From JANQEA01 sp964530075 (GTDB lineage: Bacteria > Bipolaricaulota > Bipolaricaulia > UBA7950 > UBA9294), in the NCBI GenBank assembly GCA_964530075.1, contig CAZGXU010000023.1, positions 1-32,514 of the forward strand: 32,514 bases of DNA. Direction: 5' to 3'. Each line of letters begins with the position of its first letter. Within the stretch, counting starts at the first letter, position 1. The notes under the pieces were generated by a model that made no database searches, was not told the origin of the DNA, and was given only the letters and a program-made list of their open reading frames with translations. Shown in pieces: positions 15,206 to 23,703 of the stretch. The translations under genes and the position numbers were made by a program.

Positions 15206-16834
15206 CTACGGGACGCCGCGGACGACGTCTCCGATGATCGGCACGAAATCACCGGTGGGCACAGCGTAGGAGACCTGTTCGCGAGCCTCGCTGACGGTGA
15301 TCTCCCCCTTCACCGAAAGGACGTCGTAGGCCAGGATCTCGCTCGTCTTCGGGTCGAGGACGAGGTTCTTCACTTCGAGGACCTCGAAGACGTCGCCCTC
15401 CGTCACGCCGGAGGACGCGCCGAGGTTGATCGCGATCCTACCGTCGGGAAGGATCGCCGCGATCTGCCCCGCCCGCGGGGCGAACGTCGCCCCGGCGGCC
15501 AACGGCGCCGCCCGGTCGAGGAGCACCGCCGGCGCAAGGTCCTCCATGGAGAGAAGGAGCGCGGAGGCCAGGCGGTCGATCGCCTGATTCATCGCCGTGC
15601 CGACGACGGTCTCGTCGAACCCCGGGCTGCCCACGGTGATCTCCTCGGCCGCGGGAATCGACAGGCTGATCCCCGGCCGGATCTGGAACCCCACCGAGTC
15701 GATGTGCGATGTCCCGTCCCACAGCTTCGCCGTGTAAATTCCCGGGCTCATCGGAAGGCCGGACGCGATTCGTTGATCCCAGGACCACGTTTCGCACTCG
15801 TCGGTATCGATGAACCGCCACCCGAGCCACTTCAGGAACGCGCCCGTCGACGAATAGATCTCGACACCCAACCATCCCGGCACCCCGTCGTTGTGGTACC
15901 CGAGGAGGACAGTCTGCCCGGAGTTGTACCAAGCGCGGTCGGCCTGCAGACCGCCGGCGCAGACCTCGGAGGATCCCGTGGTGAGAAACGAGAGCAGCTG
16001 GCCGAGGTCGATCGAGAAGCCGGTCGTTCCCTCATGGTGACCCTCCGCCGACGCGAAGGACAGGCCCTGCGCGCTGTAGACATCGAGGATCTGCGCGGAC
16101 AGGAGGACGTCCGCGGAGGCGTTGTCGACGCGGAGGAACCCAAGGCTGAGCGACCGCTCTTCCGCCCCCACGCCGACGACCGATCCGAGGACGAGGAGGT
16201 CGGCTCCGATGAGCCGGCCCGCCAAGGCGACGTCGGCCGGCAACGCGGGATTGAGCCCATTCGTTTGCATCACCGCATCCAGCTCGGCGCGATCGAGAAC
16301 CCTCAACCCGCTCACTGTGAAGCGATCGATCAACTCGTCGGCGACGCCTTCCCCGACGTTGACAAACCCCGCGTCGCTCGTGTCGTCGAATCGGGCGACG
16401 GCGATCTTCAACGGCGCCAGGGCGGCCAAGGCCTCTTCGCCGAGCCGGACGTTTACCTGCAGGGATCGCGTGTTGTTCAGCTCGTCGGCCTCTTCGACGC
16501 GGTCGAACGGCCCGTCGACCTCTACGGACAGAACGTGCGGGCCGGCCGCCGCCGTCCACGTCGTCGTGAGGTTCTTGGTCCGGCCGCTGCCGAGGGGGGT
16601 GAGCGAGACGAGGTCGATCTCTCGGTCGTCGACGCTGAACCGGACGAAGAACGGATCTTCCACGTCGCTGTTGCCGGTGTTTTCGATGGTGGTCGTCAAC
16701 GTCACGAGGGCGCCGTCCGTCGGGGCCGCGGGCGAGATCTCCAAGCGGGAGACGACGAGATCGGGAAGGGCGAGCGCGATCTGCCCAAGACATACCACCG
16801 CCACGGCCACACACGCGAGAACGCGTTTCGTCAT
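15206..16834 (-). CDS. Secreted CARDB / CsgG-like / FlgT-C-like multidomain protein
   Basis: The 542-residue protein has a signal peptide (about 1-23, cut after ALA). Residues 24-130 are a CARDB-type Ig-like domain (LPDLVVSRLEISP, then EVDELNN-like EADELNNT). Residues 138-285 resemble the CsgG/FlgO-type periplasmic fold (LKIAVARFDDTSD, GEGVADELIDRF, RVLDRAELDAVM, LIGADLLVLGSV). Residues 290-390 look like an inserted beta-sandwich ending PGIYTAKLWDG. The CsgG-type last helix seems to resume at 404-428 (FDETVVGTAMNQAIDRL). Residues 455-490 resemble the FlgT C-terminal domain (GRIAINLGASSGVTEGDVFEV). The second ATG of the MM pair (16834) is chosen because GGAG is six bases upstream. It is probably an envelope protein; function is unknown. 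Confidence 0.75.
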   Translation of the reverse strand: MTKRVLACVAVAVVCLGQIALALPDLVVSRLEISPAAPTDGALVTLTTTIENTGNSDVEDPFFVRFSVDDREIDLVSLTPLGSGRTKNLTTTWTAAAGPHVLSVEVDGPFDRVEEADELNNTRSLQVNVRLGEEALAALAPLKIAVARFDDTSDAGFVNVGEGVADELIDRFTVSGLRVLDRAELDAVMQTNGLNPALPADVALAGRLIGADLLVLGSVVGVGAEERSLSLGFLRVDNASADVLLSAQILDVYSAQGLSFASAEGHHEGTTGFSIDLGQLLSFLTTGSSEVCAGGLQADRAWYNSGQTVLLGYHNDGVPGWLGVEIYSSTGAFLKWLGWRFIDTDECETWSWDQRIASGLPMSPGIYTAKLWDGTSHIDSVGFQIRPGISLSIPAAEEITVGSPGFDETVVGTAMNQAIDRLASALLLSMEDLAPAVLLDRAAPLAAGATFAPRAGQIAAILPDGRIAINLGASSGVTEGDVFEVLEVKNLVLDPKTSEILAYDVLSVKGEITVSEAREQVSYAVPTGDFVPIIGDVVRGVP

Positions 16835-16941
16835 CATCTGCTCCGAGGGTACCTCGCAACCACGTACACAGCCCCTCCGCGAAGGTTTCGCGTCGATCCG
16901 CTCCCGCGTGAGGATCTCCGGTCGCGCTCGGTGCTCCATCG

Positions 16942-19686
16942 CTAGATCTGACTCCAATCGTGTCCCGACGCCACCTTGACGGACAGGGGAACGCGGAGGG
17001 GGAGTACCCCCTCCATCTTCTCCGCGATGACCGCCGTCGCCTCATCGAGGGTCTCCTCCTCGATCTCGAAGACGAGCTCGTCGTGAATTTGAAGGATCAT
17101 CTTGACGGCGATGCGCCGATCCTCGATCCACCGATCGATCTCGATCATCGCCAGCTTGATCAGGTCGGCCGCGCTCCCCTGAATCGGGGTGTTGATCGCG
17201 TTCCGGCGGTCGAAGTTGCGGCGTGCGACGTTCCGCGACGTGAGGTTGGCGAGGGCCCTCCGGCGGCCGAGGATCGTCTCGACGTAGCCCGCCTCGGTCG
17301 CTCGCTCGATCATCCGGTCGATGTACGCCTTGGCACCGGGGTACGCCGAGAAGAAGCGGTCGATGTACCCCTTCGCCTCCGACTGCGGGATTCCCAGATC
17401 CCGCGCCAGTCCGAACGGGCTGATCCCGTAGAGGATCCCGAAGTTGATCCGCTTGGCCGCATCGCGCAGTCGATCTGGGACCTGTCCCTCCGGGAGGCCG
17501 AACACGACGCTCGCCGTCAGCCGATGGAGGTCGAGTCCGGCGTGGAACGCTTCGATCAAACGCTCGTCCTCGGAGAAGTGGGCCAGCAAGCAAAGCTCGA
17601 TCTGCGAGTAGTCGGCGGCGACGAGTGCCGACCCCTCGGGAGCGACGAACGCGGCCCGGATCCGGCCGCCGATCTCGCTTCGGGTCGGGATGTTCTGTAG
17701 GTTGGGCTCGGACGAGGAGAGTCGTCCCGTGGCGGTCGCTGTCTGGTGGAAGCTCGTGTGGATCCGCCCGGTCGACGGGTGGATGGCCTTCGGGAGCTGG
17801 TCGATGTAGGTCGTCAAGAGCTTCTGCAGCTCTCGGTGCGCGAGGAGCTTCCCCGCGAACGGGTGCTGCTCCGCGAGGATGGAAAGGACCCGAGCGCTCG
17901 TCGAGGGGCCGGTTTTCGTCCGATCGATGACCGGCAGCCCGAATCGCTCGAACAGGATCTCGCCGACCTGCTTCGGGGAATTGGGATTGAACGGCCCGCC
18001 GGCGAGATCCATCAGGTCTGCCTCGACGATCTGGAGCTCGGTCCGGATCTCGTCGCCCTGCGCGCTGAGAACGTCGCTGTCGATGAGGATGCCGTGCTCC
18101 TCCATCCGCGCGAGGACCGGGATCAGCGGGATCTCGACCTCGCGGAACAGCCGCGTCAGGTTCCTCTCCTCGAGATCTCGCGTCAGCGGAGGGTAGAGCC
18201 GTTGGACAATCTCGGCGTCCTCGGCGGCGTACTCCGTCGCCCGATCGATCGGGACCGCGGCGAACGGGCCGTCCTTCCCGGCGACCTCCTCGTACGTAAG
18301 CATCGCGTGACCGAGGTAGCTCGCGGCGATCTGCTCGAGGTTGTGCCGGCGCTCTTCGGGGTGGACCAGGTGCGAGGCGATCATCGAATCGAACGAGATC
18401 CCGCGCGGATTCACGCCGTGTCGGCGGAGGACGATCAGGTCGTACTTGAGATTCTGCCCGATGATCGGCGGGGCCTCTCCTTCGATGATCGGCCGGAGGG
18501 CGTCGAGAACCACGGAAAGCGAGAGCTGAACCGGAGCGCCGAGCCCCTCATGCCCGATCGGGACGTAGTAGCCGACGTACGGCTCCAGCGAGAGCGCGAC
18601 CCCGACGATCCGCGCCTCCATCGGATCGAGGCTCGTCGTCTCCAGATCGAGCGATACGAGCTCCGCCTTCCCCATCTCCCCGACGAGCGCGACGAGGGCA
18701 TCGCGGTCGAGGACCTTGTGATACGCAACGGGCCGTGTCGGCTCGGGCGGCGGGCGATCGACCGTTGCGGCCGGCTCGAGGCCCAACTCGCTCAGGGCGG
18801 TGGCGAACTCCAATTCGGTCAAGACGCGAGCCAGTCCGTCGAGGTCGATCCCGCGCAAGCGGCAGGTTTCGGGGATGTCGCTGATCTCGATGTCGGATCG
18901 TAAGCGGATCAGCCGGCAGGCGAGTTCGGCGTCCTCTCTGTGATTCGCGAGCCCCGCGGCGACGCGCCGGTTCTTCACCCGGTCGGCCGCATCGAGCGCG
19001 GCCTCCAGGGAGCCGAACTGTTGGAGGAGACGCGCAGCCGTCTTGTCGCCGACCCCGGGGACCCCGGGGACGTTGTCCGACGTGTCGCCGACCAGCGAGA
19101 GGAAATCGACGATCCGCTCGGGTGGGACGCCGTACTTCGCCTCGACGCCCGCCGGATCGAGAAGCTGTTGCGCGGCGTCGACGCCGCGCCCCCCCGGCCG
19201 GAGGAGAAAGATCCGATCGGAGACGACTTGCGCCATGTCCTTGTCGGATGTGGCGATCAGACAGGTCAGATCGCGCTCCGCCGCTCGCACGGAGATCGAC
19301 GCGAGGACGTCGTCGGCCTCGACGCCGGGGACGGAGAGCGTCGGGATGCCGAGCGCGGCGAGGAGACGTTCGATCCACGGCAGCTGCGTCGCCAGCTCTT
19401 CGGGCATCGGCTTTCGGTTCGCCTTGTACTCAGAGTAGAGCTCGTGACGGAAAGTCACCCCGCCCGCGTCGAAGACGACGGCGGCGTAGGCCGAAGGGTA
19501 GTCGCGAAGCGTGCGGAGGAGGATCCGCCAGAATCCGTAGACGGCGTTGACCGGCTGTCCGGCGCGGGTCGTCAGATCCGGGATCCCGTAGAAGGCTCGA
19601 TAGACGTGCGAGTGGCCGTCGAACAACAGGGCACGCTTCTCGTCGAGCCGATCGGGGATACGAAGGATCTCCTCATAGGTAGGCAT
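16942..19686 (-). CDS. polA: DNA polymerase I
   Basis: The 914-residue enzyme has all three activities on sequence grounds. The 5'-nuclease domain (about 17-320) has FDGHSHVYRAF, VEADDVLASI and GDTSDNVPGVPGVGDKTA. The 3'-5' proofreading domain is intact, with Exo I LDLETTSLDP, Exo II NLKYD and Exo III YAAED, unlike Taq-type enzymes. The polymerase domain has motif A DYSQIELC (D692, with C699), motif B RDAAKRINFGILYG and motif C QIHDELVFE (D869, E870). Motif A normally reads DYSQIELR; the Arg-to-Cys change is a clean TGC codon. The ATG at 19686 overlaps the ruvC end by 14 bases and gives an N-terminal extension of about 17 residues. Confidence 0.96.
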   Translation of the reverse strand: MPTYEEILRIPDRLDEKRALLFDGHSHVYRAFYGIPDLTTRAGQPVNAVYGFWRILLRTLRDYPSAYAAVVFDAGGVTFRHELYSEYKANRKPMPEELATQLPWIERLLAALGIPTLSVPGVEADDVLASISVRAAERDLTCLIATSDKDMAQVVSDRIFLLRPGGRGVDAAQQLLDPAGVEAKYGVPPERIVDFLSLVGDTSDNVPGVPGVGDKTAARLLQQFGSLEAALDAADRVKNRRVAAGLANHREDAELACRLIRLRSDIEISDIPETCRLRGIDLDGLARVLTELEFATALSELGLEPAATVDRPPPEPTRPVAYHKVLDRDALVALVGEMGKAELVSLDLETTSLDPMEARIVGVALSLEPYVGYYVPIGHEGLGAPVQLSLSVVLDALRPIIEGEAPPIIGQNLKYDLIVLRRHGVNPRGISFDSMIASHLVHPEERRHNLEQIAASYLGHAMLTYEEVAGKDGPFAAVPIDRATEYAAEDAEIVQRLYPPLTRDLEERNLTRLFREVEIPLIPVLARMEEHGILIDSDVLSAQGDEIRTELQIVEADLMDLAGGPFNPNSPKQVGEILFERFGLPVIDRTKTGPSTSARVLSILAEQHPFAGKLLAHRELQKLLTTYIDQLPKAIHPSTGRIHTSFHQTATATGRLSSSEPNLQNIPTRSEIGGRIRAAFVAPEGSALVAADYSQIELCLLAHFSEDERLIEAFHAGLDLHRLTASVVFGLPEGQVPDRLRDAAKRINFGILYGISPFGLARDLGIPQSEAKGYIDRFFSAYPGAKAYIDRMIERATEAGYVETILGRRRALANLTSRNVARRNFDRRNAINTPIQGSAADLIKLAMIEIDRWIEDRRIAVKMILQIHDELVFEIEEETLDEATAVIAEKMEGVLPLRVPLSVKVASGHDWSQI

Positions 19687-20179
19687 CTTCCGTCGATTGC
19701 ACTCCTTGTCGGTCGAGCAGGTAGCAGAGCGCCAGGGCCAGCCCGTCGGCCATGTCGTCCGGCTTCGGGATCTCCGGCAGCCGGAGGAGGCGCTGGACCA
19801 TCGCCTGAACCTGCGACTTCGGCGCCTTCCCGTAGCCGGCGATCCGCTTCTTGACTTGCAGCGGCGTATAGCCGCGGATCGAGAGGTCCGCGGAGGCCAT
19901 CAGGAGGACGCCGCGGGTCTCCGCTGTGCGCATGGCAGTCCGCGCGTTCGTCGCCAGGAAGATCTCCTCGATCGCAACGCCGTCCGGACGGTACGCCTCG
20001 ATCAAGGCGCGCGCCTCCCGGTAGATCGCGTACAGCCGATCGGCTCGGGAGATCCCCTTCTCCGTCTCGATCACCCCGCCGGCGACGACCTCCCACCCGT
20101 TGCCGGCGGTGCGGACGATCCCGTAGCCGGTCGTTGCCAAGCCGGGGTCGAAGCCGAGCGCGACGAACTTCCCCGTCAT
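19673..20179 (-). CDS. ruvC: Crossover junction endodeoxyribonuclease RuvC
   Basis: The 168-residue protein resolves Holliday junctions. The acidic catalytic residues are in place: D11 in GFDPGLATTGYG, E71 in AIEEIFLATNARTA, and D142/D145 in KPDDMADGLALAL. The DNA-binding segment GYTPLQVKKRIAGYGKAPKS is typical. Length is normal. Its start overlaps the YceD stop as ATGA, and its end overlaps polA by 14 bases. ruvA and ruvB, which often follow ruvC, are not here. Confidence 0.96.
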   Translation of the reverse strand: MTGKFVALGFDPGLATTGYGIVRTAGNGWEVVAGGVIETEKGISRADRLYAIYREARALIEAYRPDGVAIEEIFLATNARTAMRTAETRGVLLMASADLSIRGYTPLQVKKRIAGYGKAPKSQVQAMVQRLLRLPEIPKPDDMADGLALALCYLLDRQGVQSTEDAYL

Positions 20180-20628
20180 GTCAGGAGATCCCTCAACGTC
20201 GTCCGCTTGCTTTCATCCGATTCGCAGACGTGGTCCGGGTGCCGGTTGAGGTCGATCCCGCAGGCGGGACAGAGGCCGCGGCAGTCGTCGCGGCAGAGGA
20301 CGTTCGGCTCGTGGGCGGAGAGGACGAGGCGGAGGGCGATCGGCAACAGGTCGACCGACTCGGCGTTCGGCGGGATCGGCACCTCGAACGGTTCGTCGAG
20401 CTCCAGCGTCGTCTTGACCGGCTCGAGGCAGCGCCGACAGGGTTGGATCAGCCTCGCGCGGAGGGTCACCTCGAGGTACAGGGTCGCCAGCTGGGCGAAC
20501 GCCTCGCCTGTGAGCTCGATCGATTCGACCGAGCACAGGCTCTCGGGGTCGTGGCCGCCTCTCAGCGTGATCGCGATCGGGAAACGGCGCCCGGGGCTCG
20601 CCAGGAACTCAGTCACTCGCAGCGACAT
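20176..20628 (-). CDS. yceD: YceD/DUF177 family protein
   Basis: The 150-residue protein belongs to the DUF177 family (PF02620), whose members affect 23S rRNA accumulation and usually sit before rpmF. The hallmark is QPCRRCLEPV (C64, C67) followed by the C-terminal cysteine group LCRDDCRGLCPACGIDLN (C112, C116, C120, C123), which suggests bound zinc. The ATG at 20628 is 20 bases inside the end of folP, and the stop overlaps ruvC. rpmF does not follow here, so the usual yceD-rpmF-plsX context is broken. I am confident of the family and less so of its precise role. Confidence 0.85.
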   Translation of the reverse strand: MSLRVTEFLASPGRRFPIAITLRGGHDPESLCSVESIELTGEAFAQLATLYLEVTLRARLIQPCRRCLEPVKTTLELDEPFEVPIPPNAESVDLLPIALRLVLSAHEPNVLCRDDCRGLCPACGIDLNRHPDHVCESDESKRTTLRDLLT

Positions 20629-21451
20629 GGCTTCGAAGGCGGGTTGCAACGTCGGCCGTCCGCCTTCCCTCCTTTGCGTCATGAACCCGGATGATCGACG
20701 CTCCGTTAAGGATCGCAACGGTGTTGGCGGCGATCGTCCCTTCGACCCGTTCGTCCGGCGGGGCGTCCAGGATCGCCCCGAGGAACGCTTTGTGCGACAG
20801 GCCGACGAGGATCGGTCGACCGAGGGCGGCCAGGCTCGTGAGGTCACGGAGGAGGGTGAGATTGTGGTCGAGGGTCTTGCCGAAACCGATCCCCGGATCG
20901 ACGAAGATCCTCCCCTCGGCGATTCCCGCCTCGGCCGCGGCCCGGATCCTCTCGGCGAGGAACGAGCGGACCTCCTCGACGACGTCCCTGTAAGTCGGCT
21001 TCTGTTGCATCGTCTCCGGGCTCCCCTGCATGTGCACCAGGACGACGAACGAGCCTGCGCGCGCGGCGACCGCGGCCATCCGCTCGTCGGATCGGAGAGC
21101 GCTGACGTCGTTGACGATCCCGGCCCCGAGTGAGACCGCCTCTGCAGCGACGTCCGCCTTGGTCGTGTCAATGGAGATGTGAACCGGGCTTCGCGCCCGA
21201 ATCCCCTCCACGATGGGGAGGACGCGGTCCATCTCCTCCTCGACGGAGATCGGCCGGGACCCGGGCCGCGTCGATTCCCCACCGACGTCGACGATGTCGG
21301 CCCCCTCGTCGACCATCCGCAGGGCGTGCGCGATTGCATCCCCAGAGCAAATGAAACGGCCGCCGTCGTAGAACGAATCCGGGGTCGCATTGACGATTCC
21401 CATCACCAGCACCCGATCGCGCCGGCCCACCCACTCCTTCAGATCGATCAT
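20609..21451 (-). CDS. folP: Dihydropteroate synthase
   Basis: The 280-residue TIM-barrel enzyme condenses p-aminobenzoate with the pterin diphosphate in folate synthesis. VMGIVNATPDSFYDGGRF is the family signature, followed by VDEGADIVDVGGESTRPGS, ISIDTTKADVA, LVHMQGSPETMQ, and GIGFGKTLDHN. The DPGIGFGKT loop and final RVHD are intact. The ATG at 21451 is chosen because a TATACT -10 ends eight bases upstream and the first strand then starts at the right place. In-frame starts further up lie beyond that -10. It leads the long minus-strand run yceD-ruvC-polA. Confidence 0.95.
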   Translation of the reverse strand: MIDLKEWVGRRDRVLVMGIVNATPDSFYDGGRFICSGDAIAHALRMVDEGADIVDVGGESTRPGSRPISVEEEMDRVLPIVEGIRARSPVHISIDTTKADVAAEAVSLGAGIVNDVSALRSDERMAAVAARAGSFVVLVHMQGSPETMQQKPTYRDVVEEVRSFLAERIRAAAEAGIAEGRIFVDPGIGFGKTLDHNLTLLRDLTSLAALGRPILVGLSHKAFLGAILDAPPDERVEGTIAANTVAILNGASIIRVHDAKEGRRTADVATRLRSHVAASD

Positions 21452-21459
21452 CGGTTGAC

Positions 21460-21465
21460 AGTATA
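21460..21465 (-). promoter_or_regulatory. folP -10 element, predicted leaderless
   Basis: TATACT on the minus strand ends eight bases before the folP ATG, with no Shine-Dalgarno between. The -35 at 17 bases is weak (CTGCCG). It is divergent from the rplI promoter. Confidence 0.55.
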
Positions 21466-21497
21466 CCATCGGCCCCGCATGCCGGCAGAGGCGCGGT

Positions 21498-21526
21498 TTG
21501 ACGAAGAGATGCGGGGTTTCTACAAT
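21498..21526 (+). promoter_or_regulatory. rplI promoter
   Basis: TTGACG (21498-21503) and TACAAT (21521-21526) are 17 bases apart. Both hexamers and the spacing are identical to the ftsH promoter at 27401-27429. The -10 ends 20 bases before the GTG start. Confidence 0.8.
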
Positions 21527-21546
21527 CACGCGGTACGGGAACCGGG

Positions 21547-22020
21547 GTGATTACGATTGCGAAGGTACTGCTGACAACGACCGTCGAGCGGCTGGGCCAC
21601 GTCGGCGAGATCGTCAACGTGGCCGACGGCTATGCGCGGAACTACCTGCTCCCTCGCGGGCTCGCCGTCCCGCCGACGGAGCACAACGTGGCCCGTTTCG
21701 CGAAGGAGAGGGTGGCCCACGAGGCCGAACTCCTTCAGCGGGAGGAGAAGGCCCGGATTCTGCGTGACAAACTGGCCGATCGGACGCTCCGCTTCGAGCG
21801 GAAGGCACACGACGACGACCGCCTGTACGGTTCGGTGCGCGCGGAGGACATCGCCGGACAGGTCGAGGAGTTGTTGGGCGAGCCCATCGAGGCGTCGCGG
21901 GTTTGGCTCGAGCATCCGATCGAGACGCTCGGTCCGCACGCCGTGACGATCAACCTGTACAAGGACCTCTCGGTCGAGGTCCGAATACAGGTGGACGAGG
22001 AGGGCGCAAAGGAGGAGTAG
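21547..22020 (+). CDS. rplI: Large ribosomal subunit protein bL9
   Basis: The 157-residue protein binds 23S rRNA near the L1 stalk. The N-terminal domain shows the L9 signature LGHVGEIVNVADGYARNYLLPRGLA, followed by a charged connecting helix (residues 45-75) and the C-terminal domain. The start is the GTG at 21547, giving MITIAKVLLTTT; the usual family start is MKVILL, so four residues are added. No in-frame ATG lies closer. It heads a plus-strand unit with the secreted glycosidase-like gene (six bases later) and murJ. Confidence 0.95.
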   Translation: MITIAKVLLTTTVERLGHVGEIVNVADGYARNYLLPRGLAVPPTEHNVARFAKERVAHEAELLQREEKARILRDKLADRTLRFERKAHDDDRLYGSVRAEDIAGQVEELLGEPIEASRVWLEHPIETLGPHAVTINLYKDLSVEVRIQVDEEGAKEE

Positions 22021-22026
22021 CCCTCG

Positions 22027-23703
22027 ATGAGACGCGGGGTGGTCGGGGGGATCGCTGTCTGCTTCCTCCTCGTCGTTTCGTGCTCGACCTGCGTGATCGC
22101 GGTCTCCATTTCCGTCGACGATTCGCCCGTCGCGTTGACTCAGCCGATCCTCGCGGAGGGCGGATCGATCCTCGTTCCGATCGAGGAGTTCGGGCTCGCC
22201 GTCGGGATCGAAACGTCGGTCGTCGACGGGCGGCTCGTCCTTCGCTGGCGCGACGGTCGGCGGGACCTGGACGCCGATCGGTACGCGGTTCGGAACGGGA
22301 TTCCGTACGCGACGCTCGAGTGGATGGTCGGGCTCGTCGGCGGCGAGATCCATCGCGTCGGAGAGACGTGGTACGTGGAGACGGTCACCGCGATGCTGGA
22401 GGACGTCGAGGCGACGGCGGAGCGCGTCGTCCTCCGCTTCGACGGGTTCGTTCCGATCGCGATCGATGAGTCCGACGACGGGACCGAGGTTCTGCTCAAG
22501 ATCCATCACTGCCGCTCGCAGGTCCAACCCCGGTTGATCGTGCTCGGGGACGAGGGGGTCGAGAGCCTTCGCCTCCGGTTCGGGACTCCGAGCTGCGTCG
22601 ACGTCTGGATCACGCTCCAGGAGGAGGCGACCGTCCGTACGCAGACGTACGAGTGCTCGGGCTTCTACTCCTTCTGCCTCGAGATGGCCGACCGGCCCGA
22701 GACGGAGGCGATCACTCAGATCGGCGAGGGGCTGGTCTTGCACGAGTTGGCGACCGTGGGGTCGACCGGGAGGGTGCATGCGGACTGGATCTACGTCGAA
22801 GCGTGGAGAGACCGATACCGACTCGTTCCTTCGTTCCCCTCGACGGCGTTCGGCACCCTCGCCTCGATCGAGGAACTCGCCCGTTCCTCGGACGCCGTCG
22901 CGGCGATCAACCTCGGCTGTCCGCGCACGCCGCTCCCGGTCGACTTGCTGGTCATCGAGGGGACGCCGTACGCCGTCGACGGCGAGGCGCACGACGGACT
23001 GGGGCTCGACCTGTTCGGCTGGTGGACGTACTTCTCCGCCGGTGCGACGATCTACGCGAAGCACGGAGGGAGACGGATTCCGATCGACGACGTCAACCGC
23101 CCGCTCCTGTACGGCGAAGTGATCGCCTACCCGACCGGTTACGTCGGGACGATCGCCCGCGGGGTGCCCGGGTCGTTCATCGTCGTCAAAGTGCGAAGCG
23201 GTCGGGTCGTCTCCGTCTACGAAGGTCCGTTCGTGACGGCCGATCCGACGGCGACGCTCCTCGTGGCGAGCGGCGAGGCCAAAGCCCGCCTGTCGCTCGT
23301 CCGGTTGGGAGACGCGCTCTCCCTGGAGTGCGGCGTCGGTCCGGAGGGAGCCGTCTTCGCCCACGCCTTTTCGGCCGGTCCGGTCCTGGTCGATTCCGGC
23401 GTCCCCACCGCAGCGCCGGAGCCCTCTTCGGCGGACGCCCGGGGCGGCTGGGCCGTTCTCGCGACGGACTGGCACGGTGGACTGACGCTCCTCAACTTCG
23501 TCAGCGAGTCGGGGAGCGAAGGGGAGATTCCCGGGGACCTGATCTCGTTCCTGACGTCGATGTCGGCTCCGATTCGGGACGCGATCGTGCTCAGCCAGTG
23601 CGGCGAGAACGCGCTCATCGTCCGAGATTCGTCCTCGGTCTACCGGCTGGGGTCCGGGGACCTGTACGGACTAGCCCTCTGCCTCGTCCCGCTCTCTCCA
23701 TGA
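22027..23703 (+). CDS. Secreted stalk-domain protein with a phosphodiester-glycosidase-like region
   Basis: The 558-residue protein has an N-terminal signal peptide (about 1-26; MRRG then a hydrophobic core with Cys). Residues 30-120 look like a copper-amine-oxidase-N1/stalk domain (ILVPIEEFGLAVG, YATLEWMVGLVGGE, WYVE). From about 245 the pattern resembles the phosphodiester glycosidase (NAGPA, PF09992) domain: a DWIYVEAWRDRYRL strand, an AVAAINLGCP turn where the family has AINGGYF, then VDLLVIEGTPYAVDG. The key GGYF motif is degraded, so it may be a divergent or inactive member. It is six bases after rplI and overlaps murJ by ATGA, which suggests an envelope or peptidoglycan role. Confidence in secretion is high and in the enzymatic family moderate. 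Confidence 0.6.
   Translation: MRRGVVGGIAVCFLLVVSCSTCVIAVSISVDDSPVALTQPILAEGGSILVPIEEFGLAVGIETSVVDGRLVLRWRDGRRDLDADRYAVRNGIPYATLEWMVGLVGGEIHRVGETWYVETVTAMLEDVEATAERVVLRFDGFVPIAIDESDDGTEVLLKIHHCRSQVQPRLIVLGDEGVESLRLRFGTPSCVDVWITLQEEATVRTQTYECSGFYSFCLEMADRPETEAITQIGEGLVLHELATVGSTGRVHADWIYVEAWRDRYRLVPSFPSTAFGTLASIEELARSSDAVAAINLGCPRTPLPVDLLVIEGTPYAVDGEAHDGLGLDLFGWWTYFSAGATIYAKHGGRRIPIDDVNRPLLYGEVIAYPTGYVGTIARGVPGSFIVVKVRSGRVVSVYEGPFVTADPTATLLVASGEAKARLSLVRLGDALSLECGVGPEGAVFAHAFSAGPVLVDSGVPTAAPEPSSADARGGWAVLATDWHGGLTLLNFVSESGSEGEIPGDLISFLTSMSAPIRDAIVLSQCGENALIVRDSSSVYRLGSGDLYGLALCLVPLSP

Noticed and set aside
16878..16892. CGCGAA/TTCGCG hairpin after polA as a terminator
   Set aside because: The stem is only six base pairs, lies 50 bases past the stop and has no T-run; it is too weak to call.
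17746..18903. Loss of the 3'-5' proofreading domain in PolA
   Set aside because: Considered because many thermophile PolA enzymes lack it, but all three Exo motifs with their acidic residues and the Exo III tyrosine are present.
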